From Candidatus Merdenecus merdavium (lineage in GTDB: Bacteria > Bacillota > Clostridia > Lachnospirales > Lachnospiraceae), in the NCBI GenBank assembly GCA_018715425.1, contig DVLR01000224.1:1-30326 (forward strand): a stretch of DNA of 30,326 nt, in the 5' to 3' direction. The translations under genes were made by a program, and so were the position numbers. The notes under the pieces were generated by a model that saw nothing but the letters and a program-made list of their open reading frames with translations, was not told the origin of the DNA and did no database searches. Below, in pieces: positions 15,652 through 23,685 of this stretch. Each line of letters opens with the position of its first letter. The first letter of the stretch is position 1.

Positions 15652-16901
15652 AAGAGCTCCTTTTCTGCAGCATGGTAAAATAGTTTTTCCGTGGTTTTAA
15701 TCAATTCTCCAATGTCATGGCTGTGAATATAATCCCAGCCAAGCCACATAAAATTCTGCTCTGGTTTTAAGTGATTATCTACTAGCGGATTGGTGGAAGG
15801 AAACTTTCCGTTAGAAGAAAGAATCTCGCCGATTTCTTTGGAATAGAGGAAATCCACAAAAGGTTTCACCTTATCTTTGTTCTTTCCCTTTGCCAGAAGG
15901 AAGATAGGGCTTATGATCGCTCCATCCTTTGGCCATACTGGGCGCATAGGGCCTTTTTCATCTGCCATGGCAGCAAAGAAGTAAGGAGAAATGGTAACAG
16001 CTGGAACTTTATTTCCATCTCTGGAAATATGGGACTTGACCATCTGAGCTGGATGCATGCTGCGCAAAAGAGCTTTCCCCATCTTTTCAATGCCTTCATC
16101 TCCATAATAACGGTGGATATGAAGCAGAAAAGCGTTGAACATATCCAGATCCTTCATAGGCATGCTGATGCTATTTTCAAACTCAGGCTTCATTAAATCT
16201 GCCCAGCTTTCAGGCATTGGTCTGTCACCTAAAACATTGGTATTAACCATAAAAATAGCTGGAACAATGCCGATGATGGCATACTGTTTTTTTGGATCTT
16301 TTAAGGATATCCTATCCTGATCAAAATCAGGATTGATCTGCTCTATATCAGAGAGATCTTCAAATACACCAGCTTCTTTGTAACGTCCCATCAAGTCTTT
16401 ATCAAAGAATAAATCAAAGCCTGCAGATAAGTAAAGATCAGATAAAGCATCAGCATCACCGTCTGCGGCAATCACCCGTTCTTTTACATCATCAAGTCCT
16501 AAGTTGGCAGACTTTAAATGGTAGTCCACCTTATAATCCATAGAATCTTTCTGGGATTCCATCCAGGCTTCGAATTTTTCTAAAAGAGGAAGACGGATAG
16601 GGCAAGGAAGTACACCTTCAATGCGAATATCCCCACCCTCTTCCTTTTTTGTAGGAGTGAGACCAGAGGTGAAGCTTTGAAGATTTTGCTCAATGACTTC
16701 TTCCAACTTCTCTATGAAAATTTCTTGATTCAGCTTTCTCATGGATAAAGCCATTTCAAGAGTAATACTCTTTCCAAGGGTACTGCGCATGGTTGGGTCA
16801 TTTAAATGTTCAAAACCGTTAGAAACAAACAGACCGATTGTCTCAGGGTATTTTTCTGTTATATCATAAATGGTATCAGAAGCTTTAAAATAGTTTGCCA
16901 T
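15648..16901 (-). CDS. cytosolic substrate-binding-protein fold with N-terminal DUF1858-like domain
   Basis: A 417-residue protein and the first gene of the operon. Residues 6-60 (DTIYDITEKYPETIGLFVSN, GFEHLNDPTMR) match the DUF1858 pattern. From about 92 on it looks like a type II solute-binding protein of the AfuA/FutA iron group: PESWADLMKPEF, GIVPAIFMVNTN, SPIFLLAKGKNKDKVKPF and the closing WLGWDY helix. There is no signal peptide or lipobox, and the N-terminus is a soluble domain, so it should stay in the cytoplasm. The only cysteine is Cys100 in GVLPCPIRLPL at the start of the binding fold. AAAGGA lies 7 bases before the ATG. I infer a ligand or metal carrier that works with the GTPase and ATPase. 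Confidence 0.75.
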   Translation of the reverse strand: MANYFKASDTIYDITEKYPETIGLFVSNGFEHLNDPTMRSTLGKSITLEMALSMRKLNQEIFIEKLEEVIEQNLQSFTSGLTPTKKEEGGDIRIEGVLPCPIRLPLLEKFEAWMESQKDSMDYKVDYHLKSANLGLDDVKERVIAADGDADALSDLYLSAGFDLFFDKDLMGRYKEAGVFEDLSDIEQINPDFDQDRISLKDPKKQYAIIGIVPAIFMVNTNVLGDRPMPESWADLMKPEFENSISMPMKDLDMFNAFLLHIHRYYGDEGIEKMGKALLRSMHPAQMVKSHISRDGNKVPAVTISPYFFAAMADEKGPMRPVWPKDGAIISPIFLLAKGKNKDKVKPFVDFLYSKEIGEILSSNGKFPSTNPLVDNHLKPEQNFMWLGWDYIHSHDIGELIKTTEKLFYHAAEKELL

Positions 16902-16976
16902 TTTTTCGTCCTTTCTCTGGTAAAAACGTCAAAGTTGTATGATATATTTATGATAGCATATGATTTCCCGTTTGTG

Positions 16977-16992
16977 TGTTGCAAATACAACA
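16977..16992. promoter_or_regulatory. short inverted repeat upstream of the three-gene operon
   Basis: TGTTG and CAACA (16977-16981 and 16988-16992) flank a 6-base centre, 76 bases before the first ATG. A TTGCAA word on the minus strand overlaps it and could act as a -35 with TATGCT 18 bases on. It is a candidate operator only. Confidence 0.25.
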
Positions 16993-16993
16993 A

Positions 16994-17029
16994 ATGTGAG
17001 GTAAAAAATTAATTTTTTTTACCTCACAT
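16994..17029 (-). terminator. terminator of the spmAB operon
   Basis: ATGTGAGGTAAAAAA and its complement form a long stem (about 16994-17029) that overlaps the last codons of spmB. On the minus strand it is followed by TTTGTTG. The A/T part of the stem can supply the U-tract after the GTGAGGT core. Confidence 0.6.
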
Positions 17030-17551
17030 CATCCTTCCTAATACTACACTAGCTATAATTCCCGCCAGTGTTGCCACTAAAGCTCCTGCTAAAGTGTACC
17101 TAGTCTTCTTAACTTTTGCTGTCATAAAATACACAGACATAGTATAAAAAATAGTCTCTGTGCAGCTCATCATAATAGAAACCATGCGCCCAATGAGGGA
17201 ATCCGTACCAAATTCCTTAAAAATATCAAGTACCAAACCAGTAGATGCAGAAGAGGAAAACATCTTTACTATAATGACTGGAATAACTGGCTCTGGTATA
17301 TTTACCAAGCCAGCCACCCCTTTTAAACTATTTGCAATAAAATCAAGCAATCCAGAAGCTCTCATTACTCCCACTCCAACCATCAGACCTACAAGAGTTG
17401 GCATAATACCGTAAACAGTCTTTGCTCCTTCTTTAGCACCTCTTACAAAATCATCATAAACAGGGCGCTTCATTAATAATCCTAATCCAACAATATAAAA
17501 AATAACGAAGGGAATCATAAAGTCAGATATATACATTAAAAGTTTCATCAT
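17024..17551 (-). CDS. spmB: spore maturation protein B
   Basis: A 175-residue membrane protein with about four helices and the conserved core MPTLVGLMVGVGVMRASGLL (about 50-69) and MMSCTETIFYTMSVYF (127-142). In Bacillus, SpmA and SpmB are needed for normal dehydration of the spore core and heat resistance; biochemically they belong to the nucleoside-recognition-domain membrane proteins. The ATG at 17551 overlaps the spmA stop (ATGA), and GGAGG lies 8 bases upstream inside spmA. Its presence supports a spore-forming host. Confidence 0.93.
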   Translation of the reverse strand: MMKLLMYISDFMIPFVIFYIVGLGLLMKRPVYDDFVRGAKEGAKTVYGIMPTLVGLMVGVGVMRASGLLDFIANSLKGVAGLVNIPEPVIPVIIVKMFSSSASTGLVLDIFKEFGTDSLIGRMVSIMMSCTETIFYTMSVYFMTAKVKKTRYTLAGALVATLAGIIASVVLGRMM

Positions 17552-18132
17552 AACTTCTTCCTCCCTGACATGATTTTTGCAAAGGCAATTGCAACTATGG
17601 TAGAAAACAAAGTTGCTAGTATTGCTGGCCCTATAATAGAAGCTGGATTCACTGATCCATACTGACTTCGATAAGCAATCATATTAATAGGAAGTATTTG
17701 TAAGGAAGATATGTTTAGAATTAGAAAATTACACATGGCGTTACTAGCTACTCCTGGTGTCGTATTTAATTCTTCCAAACTCTTCATAGCTTTTAATCCT
17801 GCTGGAGTAGCTGCCCAGCCAAGCCCTAATATATTGGCAATCATATTCGTTGAGATCTCTTCTCTAGCTTTATGACCTTTAGGAACATCTGGAAACATAA
17901 AGGATAAAAATGGACCCATCCTTTTTGTCATACTTTTGATTAATCCTGATTTTTCACCTATTTCCATAATCCCAGACCATAAGGACATCACTCCAAGCAT
18001 GGTAATACATAAAGTAATTGCTTCACCTGCCGATGATAAAGCCCCTTCTATTACAGCTCCAAGATTCCCAGTAAATGCTCCCCATAGAATACCAGCAATC
18101 ATCATAAATCCCCATAAATAATTCAGCATCAT
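17548..18132 (-). CDS. spmA: spore maturation protein A
   Basis: A membrane protein of about 194 residues, first gene of the spmA-spmB pair. The signature region is EISTNMIANILGLGWAATPA (about 93-112), followed by GLKAMKSLEELN. The N-terminus MLNYLWGFMMIAGILWG is the usual one. The frame extends to a GTG at 18138, but the family starts at MLNY, so the ATG at 18132 or 18129 is right; the ribosome site (GAGTGG) is weak. No promoter was recognised in the 65 bases between it and the dehydrogenase gene upstream, so it may be read through from there. Confidence 0.92.
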   Translation of the reverse strand: MMLNYLWGFMMIAGILWGAFTGNLGAVIEGALSSAGEAITLCITMLGVMSLWSGIMEIGEKSGLIKSMTKRMGPFLSFMFPDVPKGHKAREEISTNMIANILGLGWAATPAGLKAMKSLEELNTTPGVASNAMCNFLILNISSLQILPINMIAYRSQYGSVNPASIIGPAILATLFSTIVAIAFAKIMSGRKKL

Positions 18133-18203
18133 TTCCACTCACAAATTTTAGTTATTATTATCTTATGAGAATGTCCTCTATATTAGAATGAAAAATCTAT
18201 TGT

Positions 18204-19256
18204 TTATTTTTTTATTTTCACTACAGATTTTACTATATTCATTTTATCTTTTACACTTTGATCCATGGCATTCTGGATATCATCGAACTCGAAGATATTG
18301 GTTACAATACCTTTTAGATTTATCTTTCCCGTCTCTACTGCCTCAATTGCCATAGGGTAAATATGGCGATAACGAAATACAGTTTTAAAATCAAGTTCTT
18401 TATCAAGAGCCAGGCTCATATTTAAATTCATCATTCCACTTTTTGCATATCCTACAAAAACAATATTAGATCCTTTTGTAACCACAGATATGGCCTGATT
18501 GGCTGTTATTTCACTACCAGCTGTTTCAATTGCAAGATCAAAACCTTTTCCATTGGTATATTCTTTGGCTTTCTTAATGATATTCTCGGTTTTACCATTG
18601 ATCACTCCAGTAGCTCCTAATTCTAATGCTTTTTCTAAACGTTTTTCGATAATATCTACTACATAAACCTGAGAGACCCCTTTCGCTTTTAGTGCCATCA
18701 TGGATACTAATCCAATACAACCTGCACCAAATACTACGGCTGTCTGCCCAGCTTGAGCCATTCCTTGGTTTGCTGCGTGAAAACCTACAGATAAAGGTTC
18801 AATTAATGCTCCCTCCAAAGTACTCATATTCTCAGGTAATTTAAAACATAGATCTGCATCATGAGCAACATATTCCTGAAAAACACCATCAACAGGTGGT
18901 GTTGCAAAGAAGATAACATCAGGGCATAAATTATATTTTCCTTCCTTACAAAACTTACATGTTCCACAAGTCTTTCCTGGTTCTAATGCTACCTTATCCC
19001 CTATTTTTAGATGAGACACTTGAGATCCTACTTCTACTACAATACCTCCTGGTTCATGACCTAATACAAAAGGTGGATGAACCATGTAGTCTCCTATTCT
19101 TCCAGACTCATAATAATGGATGTCACTTCCACAAATACCAACGTATTCTAGCTGAACCAATACCTCATGTGGCTCTAGCTGTGGTATGGGTCTGTCTTCA
19201 TATCCCATTTGTTCAATTCCATTCATAACTGCAACTTTCATCATACCTTCCATCAT
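18204..19256 (-). CDS. zinc-dependent polyol dehydrogenase (sorbitol/xylitol type)
   Basis: A 350-residue medium-chain dehydrogenase that would oxidise a polyol to a ketose with NAD. Catalytic zinc residues are Cys42, His67 and Glu68 (GHEPGG), with Glu153. A structural zinc site is kept in CGTCKFCKEGKYNLC (Cys97, 100, 103, 111). The nucleotide fold has GAGCIG (177-182) and Asp201 at the end of the second strand, which favours NAD over NADP. GGAGG lies 6 bases before the ATG at 19256. A clear promoter and an operator-like palindrome precede it, and a ROK repressor gene is next upstream, which fits induction by a sugar or polyol. Threonine dehydrogenase or a related substrate remains possible. 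Confidence 0.87.
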   Translation of the reverse strand: MMEGMMKVAVMNGIEQMGYEDRPIPQLEPHEVLVQLEYVGICGSDIHYYESGRIGDYMVHPPFVLGHEPGGIVVEVGSQVSHLKIGDKVALEPGKTCGTCKFCKEGKYNLCPDVIFFATPPVDGVFQEYVAHDADLCFKLPENMSTLEGALIEPLSVGFHAANQGMAQAGQTAVVFGAGCIGLVSMMALKAKGVSQVYVVDIIEKRLEKALELGATGVINGKTENIIKKAKEYTNGKGFDLAIETAGSEITANQAISVVTKGSNIVFVGYAKSGMMNLNMSLALDKELDFKTVFRYRHIYPMAIEAVETGKINLKGIVTNIFEFDDIQNAMDQSVKDKMNIVKSVVKIKK

Positions 19257-19319
19257 CCTTCTCCTCCATTTACATTTTTATTTTATGACCTATCCTTTTC
19301 AGATAAACTTCTTTATTTT

Positions 19320-19348
19320 ATACTTTATTAATATATATAATAAAGTAT
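19320..19348. promoter_or_regulatory. palindromic operator of the polyol dehydrogenase gene
   Basis: ATACTTTATTA (19320-19330) and TAATAAAGTAT (19338-19348) form a perfect 11-bp inverted repeat with a 7-base centre. It lies right after the -10 box, over the predicted start of transcription, where a repressor would block initiation. A similar half-site occurs after the -10 of the ROK gene. It is probably bound by the ROK repressor. Confidence 0.6.
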
Positions 19349-19352
19349 CTAT

Positions 19353-19381
19353 AGAATAGACCTTATACAAGTTTTTGTCAA
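19353..19381 (-). promoter_or_regulatory. promoter of the polyol dehydrogenase gene
   Basis: On the minus strand a perfect TTGACA (19376-19381) is 17 bases from TATTCT (19353-19358). Transcription would start near 19346, inside the palindrome. Confidence 0.75.
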
Positions 19382-19471
19382 TACCCTATATACGTTTTGA
19401 AAGGTATTTATCTTATATATATGATGAAAGGACTACATTTTAAAAAGATGAAAACTTAAAAAATATGAATC

Positions 19472-19520
19472 AAAAAAACGTAATATAAACTAAATATAGA
19501 TCTAGATAATACTACGTTTT
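19472..19520 (-). terminator. terminator of the ROK gene
   Basis: A 12-bp stem with one G-U pair (19509-19520 with 19475-19486, core AAAACGTA) is followed on the minus strand by a run of seven T. It separates the ROK gene from the dehydrogenase promoter. Confidence 0.75.
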
Positions 19521-19568
19521 CATTGATTTCAATTTTTTTAATTATTTTTAAATGATATGATATGTAGA

Positions 19569-20723
19569 TTAGACACTTTCAATAAATGTATGAATATAAT
19601 GAAGGGCTGCTCCTAAAGCAGATGCTTCCACTTTATATTTACAGGCCTTTATATAAGATGGCTTCATTTTAAATGGATCTAAGTTAAATACTCTTTTTCT
19701 TAACTCTGGTAAATAAGGTTCTATAAAACTTCCTACATATCCACCGATAATGATATCACCATCAAAGGTCATCCTAAGATTATGAACCATTGTGGATAAG
19801 TGCATAAGGTAATCATCCCAAGACTTGATCAGTTTCTCATCATCTTCTTGTAGCCTTTTAAAAAACTCCGTTAACTTTCCACCTACCTGATCTGCCAGCT
19901 GTAAGGCCGAGCAGTAAGCATCAAAACAACCAGATTTTCCACAATAACACTTCTTACCATTAGGAATCAAAGTCATATGCCCAAACTCTGCTCCCCTCCA
20001 GTTCTCGCCTAAATAAATAGAATCTATGTAGTTCCTACTTCTATATTCAGAAGTATTTAAAGAAATAATTCCTCCGCCTACACTGTTGCTTAGAGATAAA
20101 TAAATACTAGTACCACTCTGATCATCTCCATAACATTCCGTTAATGCAGCCGCATTCGCATCATTCACAAGCATACAAGGGTACTGAATAAATTGAGCCA
20201 TATCATTGCATAAAACCTTTTCACTTCCTAACATATGAGAATATACCAATGTATTACTACTTCGGTCTACAATTCCTGGAACGGAAATTCCTACACCTAG
20301 GATCTGCTCTTGATCAACCCCTAAATTTTCTATAAAATCATCTACAAGCTTTCCGTTTTCTTGATAATATGCCCTAGTTGGAACAAAAGGATGATGAATT
20401 CTCTTATGATTTAATACCGAACCTTTTATATCACATAAAACTAAACTAATATGATTTGCAGTAATATCCAAACCTACGGAATAGTATTTATCTAAGACGA
20501 CTGCTACTGCTTTAGCCTTTCTTCCACCTGTAGATTTAAATTCTCCTTCTTCTTTAATTACTCCTTCTTCTAAGAGCTCACCTACAATTTGTAATACAGT
20601 AGGACCACTCAGTCCCAAAGCAGTTGCAATATCAGGTCTGGAAACCTTTTCTTTTTTTATCATATAAGTAAATACTCTATTTCGATTAATGCGTTTCACT
20701 TCTATATTGCTAGCTTTTTTCAT
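19569..20723 (-). CDS. ROK family transcriptional repressor (XylR/NagC type)
   Basis: A 384-residue regulator. Residues 10-65 are a winged helix (VSRPDIATALGLSGPTVLQI). The sugar-kinase-like ROK domain follows, with GLDITANHI (84-92), GISVPGIVD (145-153), NDANAAA (Asp188) and GAEFGHM (His249). The zinc-binding loop CYCGKSGCFD (259-268) holds Cys259, 261 and 266; the usual GCLE is GCFD here. It would release DNA on binding a sugar. GGGAG precedes the ATG. Its own promoter and a half-site like the dehydrogenase operator lie upstream, which fits self-control and control of the polyol gene. Confidence 0.9.
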   Translation of the reverse strand: MKKASNIEVKRINRNRVFTYMIKKEKVSRPDIATALGLSGPTVLQIVGELLEEGVIKEEGEFKSTGGRKAKAVAVVLDKYYSVGLDITANHISLVLCDIKGSVLNHKRIHHPFVPTRAYYQENGKLVDDFIENLGVDQEQILGVGISVPGIVDRSSNTLVYSHMLGSEKVLCNDMAQFIQYPCMLVNDANAAALTECYGDDQSGTSIYLSLSNSVGGGIISLNTSEYRSRNYIDSIYLGENWRGAEFGHMTLIPNGKKCYCGKSGCFDAYCSALQLADQVGGKLTEFFKRLQEDDEKLIKSWDDYLMHLSTMVHNLRMTFDGDIIIGGYVGSFIEPYLPELRKRVFNLDPFKMKPSYIKACKYKVEASALGAALHYIHTFIESV

Positions 20724-20760
20724 TTGAATCTCCCTTTAGTAAAGTAGTAAATTTAGTGTC

Positions 20761-20788
20761 AGTATACCATTTCTATAACTCTTGTCAA
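20761..20788 (-). promoter_or_regulatory. promoter of the ROK gene
   Basis: On the minus strand TTGACA (20783-20788) and TATACT (20761-20766) are 16 bases apart. TACTTTACTAA, close to the dehydrogenase operator arm, follows at 20736-20746, downstream of the expected start, so self-repression is plausible. Confidence 0.75.
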
Positions 20789-20812
20789 CCATTTTTACGT
20801 TCTCATACCAGA

Positions 20813-20847
20813 TATCATCATGCACATCTATACCATACATGATGATA
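20813..20847. promoter_or_regulatory. 10-bp inverted repeat upstream of the ROK promoter
   Basis: TATCATCATG (20813-20822) pairs with CATGATGATA (20838-20847) across a 15-base centre. On the plus strand an A-run follows, and on the minus strand a T-run precedes it, so it is not a standard terminator in either direction. It may be a binding site or part of the 3' end of the eutH-like transcript. Confidence 0.35.
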
Positions 20848-20893
20848 CAAAAAAAGTTCATCAACAACTCAAGAATTGATACAATATTGGTAA

Positions 20894-21967
20894 TTATTTA
20901 TTTCCAGATTTATCAACTATATGTAATGCCACAAGGAAAGCCGTACATCCCCCTAGAATCTTAGAAATAAATAAAGCTGGAAATAGGCTAGGCTCAACTC
21001 CTATGGTAAAGCCTAAATGTGCCGATAATAATGACGCCGAGCTAACCATAAAGGCTACGTTTACAACTTTTCCCTTTGTATCCATATCTTTTAATAAGGT
21101 GATGGCTGGAAGTACACTCACGCAGCTTATCAATAACCCTGCAATACTTATAGAATTCATATGTAGTTTTTCTCCCAATTGTTCCAAAGGTTTCTTCAAC
21201 ACTCTTTGTAGTAATTCCGTAACTGGCAAGCTCCCCAATAAAACGATACCGATAGAGCCCACCACTTCCAGCCCTTCTTCCATAGGTATCATTCCTTTTA
21301 TGATTTCTATACCCGTCATGTATTGGATGGCTCCAAGGACTAAACCAACGGTGATTAAAACTTGGATTCCTTTGGCTAAAATCTGAAAACCTTTTATCAT
21401 CTTTTCCTGTAACTTCCAGATCCCTAATATTAAGAATACTCCTAATAAAAAAATAGGTATATTCTGATATAATGCATCTAAAATGGGAATTCCACATAAA
21501 ATAGCTCCTACAATTAATGGGACAGGTATGGTAGCAAGCCCTATCATGATTCCTTTAAAAAACAAGGGATGATCCTGTTTCTTTATTAGCTCCATTCCCA
21601 TGGGTATTGTAAAAACAATTGTGCAACCTAAGATTGAAGATACAATGATCCCTGCATATCTTCCAACCTCTACTGTTTCAGCCAACTCCATAGCTAATTG
21701 ATAACCTCCCATATCAATGGCTAAAATTCCGCCTAACATCCCCATATCTAAATGAAGGAACTTATAAATGGGTGTTAAAAATACTCTTAAGAACTGAGCA
21801 ATAAGAGGTGATAAACTTATTATTCCTACCATAGATAAAGCGGTAGGTCCTAATAACATAAATCCCTGTTCAAACTTATTACCATACCCCCAACGATTAC
21901 CTAATATTCTATCTACTCCTCCTAAAATGACACCAAAAGCCATTATATACATCAATATCTGATTCAT
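20894..21967 (-). CDS. eutH: EutH-like ethanolamine permease
   Basis: A 357-residue integral membrane protein with about ten helices. The N-terminus (IMAFGVILGGVDRILGNRWG, then GNKFEQGFMLLGPTALSMVG) matches EutH, the ethanolamine uptake protein, and the middle (GMLGGILAIDMGGYQLAMEL) is also conserved. In known clusters EutH sits among genes for ethanolamine breakdown in a microcompartment; none is near here, so it is either an orphan permease or has a different amine substrate. I chose the ATG at 21967 (GAGGAG 5 bases upstream); the upstream ATG at 22012 adds 15 charged residues of no known role. An operator-like repeat lies ahead of it. Confidence 0.85.
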   Translation of the reverse strand: MNQILMYIMAFGVILGGVDRILGNRWGYGNKFEQGFMLLGPTALSMVGIISLSPLIAQFLRVFLTPIYKFLHLDMGMLGGILAIDMGGYQLAMELAETVEVGRYAGIIVSSILGCTIVFTIPMGMELIKKQDHPLFFKGIMIGLATIPVPLIVGAILCGIPILDALYQNIPIFLLGVFLILGIWKLQEKMIKGFQILAKGIQVLITVGLVLGAIQYMTGIEIIKGMIPMEEGLEVVGSIGIVLLGSLPVTELLQRVLKKPLEQLGEKLHMNSISIAGLLISCVSVLPAITLLKDMDTKGKVVNVAFMVSSASLLSAHLGFTIGVEPSLFPALFISKILGGCTAFLVALHIVDKSGNK

Positions 21968-22041
21968 ATCTTCTCCTCTAATTTTTCTACTACCATTTCT
22001 CATTTTATCCATATTATATCACTAAAACCAATTCTTCTTCT

Positions 22042-22078
22042 ATATCATTTCATTCAATGATATTTCAATTTCATTATA
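22042..22078 (-). promoter_or_regulatory. candidate promoter and operator of the eutH-like gene
   Basis: A perfect TATAAT on the minus strand (22073-22078) is followed by an 8-bp inverted repeat, ATATCATT (22042-22049) with AATGATAT (22056-22063). The -35 is poor, so an activator may be needed. The repeat is not the same sequence as the dehydrogenase palindrome. Confidence 0.4.
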
Positions 22079-22255
22079 AAAGTCCAAAAGTAAGCAAATT
22101 TTGAACATAAAAGGTTCATTTGATTATTTATCTAATATTATCCAAAACTAACCATAATTTTTTACAAAACATACTATGAAACACTCTATGAATTTCAAAC
22201 TATCAGCAAAATAAAACAATATTTTATTTTTTTAGACAAAAATAATAGATATTAC

Positions 22256-22284
22256 TTTTTAATTCGGTCATTATATGTTATAAT
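22256..22284 (+). promoter_or_regulatory. extended -10 promoter of the AbrB-like gene
   Basis: TGTTATAAT (22276-22284) is an extended -10 with a perfect hexamer; TTTTTA at 22256-22261 is a weak -35 at 17 bases. The leader before the AAAGGAG ribosome site is about 55 bases. The rest of the gap 22085-22255 is AT-rich and shows nothing else I can name. Confidence 0.55.
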
Positions 22285-22360
22285 TCTATGTATATTGGAT
22301 TCTACATAATAAAGAATTAGAGTCCCGCATAAAACTAATTCACAAAAAGGAGAGTATAGT

Positions 22361-22627
22361 ATGAAAAATACTGGTGTTGTTCGTCGTCTAGATGAACTTG
22401 GTAGAATAACATTACCTATGGAATTAAGGAAAAGCTTTAACATACAAGAACGAGATCCCCTTCAAATTTATGTTGAGGATGATATGATCATTTTACAGAA
22501 ATACACACCTAGCGATATTTTTAATGGTTCAGATAATGACCTTATTGATTATTGCGGAAAGAAAGTTTCTAAAGATTCTATTAAAGAGTTAGCAAACCTA
22601 GCTGGTTTTAAAATTGTTGAAGAATAA
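22361..22627 (+). CDS. AbrB/SpoVT family DNA-binding regulator
   Basis: An 88-residue transition-state-type regulator. Residues 4-48 are the swapped-hairpin AbrB domain (GVVRRLDELGRITLPMELRK, then the region to IILQKY). The C-terminal 40 residues form a small helical dimerisation domain ending in FKIVEE. These proteins bind AT-rich promoters as dimers or tetramers and adjust growth-phase genes. AAAGGAG lies 8 bases before the ATG. It stands alone with its own promoter. Targets cannot be told. Confidence 0.9.
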   Translation: MKNTGVVRRLDELGRITLPMELRKSFNIQERDPLQIYVEDDMIILQKYTPSDIFNGSDNDLIDYCGKKVSKDSIKELANLAGFKIVEE

Positions 22628-22657
22628 TTTTAAATTAAAAGCATAAATAAAATATGA

Positions 22658-22696
22658 AAGGAGGTGTCTCATTAAACAATGAATGTGCACCTCCTT
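22658..22696. terminator. hairpin between convergent abrB-like and rsmI genes
   Basis: AAGGAGGTG (22658-22666) pairs with CACCTCCTT (22688-22696), with an inner TCATT/AATGA stem. It lies between two convergent genes, but T-runs on both sides are short. The left arm is a full match to the anti-Shine-Dalgarno end of 16S rRNA. Confidence 0.5.
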
Positions 22697-22782
22697 ATTT
22701 CGTATAAAAATACTCCTATTTCATATTCTAAAAATTATTGTTCTCCATTTATTTTTATTTCAAGACTTGGATATTTCTATTT

Positions 22783-23655
22783 CTATAACAATTGCTGGTA
22801 TACATCGCGTTTAGATATTCCACGATCCTTTGCCACTAGTTTCATGGCTTCTTTTTTAAGAATCCCCTGGGTCATATAATATTCCATATGATCTTCTAAA
22901 CTCATTTCTTTCCATTTTTGTTGTTGTTCTTCTTTCATATCCTCATGGCTTCTACCTTCAATAACTAAAACACATTCTCCTTTAGCTGGATGTTCTTTAT
23001 AAACACTCCTTGCTTCCTCTAAAGTCGTTAAGAAAGTTTCCTCATACTTCTTTGTAATCTCTCTACATATAGTAATTTTTCTATCGCCTAAATGTTTATA
23101 AAGCTCATCTAAGGTTCTGGTTAACCGATGAGGAGCCTCATAAATAATAATGGTTCGTGTTTCATTTATTAACTCTTTTAAAATTTCCTCTTTTTCTTTT
23201 TTATCTGATGGTAAAAAAGCTTCAAAAGCGAATCTTCTTGTAGAAAGACCTGAAATAGTTAATGCCGTAATGCAGGCTGCTGCTCCAGGTAGTGAAGTAA
23301 CTTCAATGCCTGACTCATAGCACATTTTAACTAATTCCTCTCCTGGATCAGAGATACCTGGAGTTCCTGCATCCGTAATTAATGCAATATTTTTTCCATC
23401 CTGTAAAAGTCTTACTAAATAATGCCCTTTATCAATTTTATTAAATTCATGGTAGCTAGTCATAGGTGTTTTTATCTCGAAATGATTCAATAACTTAATA
23501 CTATTTCGCGTATCTTCTGCTGCAATTAAATCAACCTCTTTTAATACTCTCAATACCCGAAGTGTAATATCTTCAAGATTTCCTATGGGTGTGGCACACA
23601 AATATAAAATTCCAGACATTCCAATGCCCATTACTACCCCATGTTGATAAATCAA
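22783..23655 (-). CDS. rsmI: 16S rRNA (cytidine-1402-2'-O)-methyltransferase
   Basis: RsmI methylates the ribose of C1402 in the decoding centre of 16S rRNA with S-adenosylmethionine. The tetrapyrrole-methylase fold is clear: LYLCATPIGNLEDITLRVLR, then AEDTRNS, ALITDAGTPGISDPG (substrate-binding loop), SLPGAAA and YEAPHRL. The C-terminal helix (EAMKLVAKDRGISKRDVYQQ) is the usual end. The start is uncertain: family similarity begins at the ATG at 23619, while the best ribosome site (AAAGGA, 9 to 10 bases) serves a TTG at 23655. It ends the conserved block headed by the decarboxylase gene. Confidence 0.92.
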   Translation of the reverse strand: MIYQHGVVMGIGMSGILYLCATPIGNLEDITLRVLRVLKEVDLIAAEDTRNSIKLLNHFEIKTPMTSYHEFNKIDKGHYLVRLLQDGKNIALITDAGTPGISDPGEELVKMCYESGIEVTSLPGAAACITALTISGLSTRRFAFEAFLPSDKKEKEEILKELINETRTIIIYEAPHRLTRTLDELYKHLGDRKITICREITKKYEETFLTTLEEARSVYKEHPAKGECVLVIEGRSHEDMKEEQQQKWKEMSLEDHMEYYMTQGILKKEAMKLVAKDRGISKRDVYQQLL

Positions 23656-23685
23656 TGAGGTATCCTTTCTTTATATTCAAAATTT

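Noticed and set aside
15648..16901. Ordinary secreted ABC binding protein
   Set aside because: There is no signal peptide or lipobox, the N-terminus is a soluble DUF1858-like domain, and no permease gene is adjacent.
20813..20847. Terminator of the eutH-like gene
   Set aside because: The T-run lies before the stem in the minus direction, so it cannot act as a standard Rho-independent terminator for that gene.
22679..22879. Plus-strand frame starting after AAGGAGGTG
   Set aside because: The ribosome-like site is 12 bases away and paired in a hairpin, and most of the frame is antisense to rsmI.
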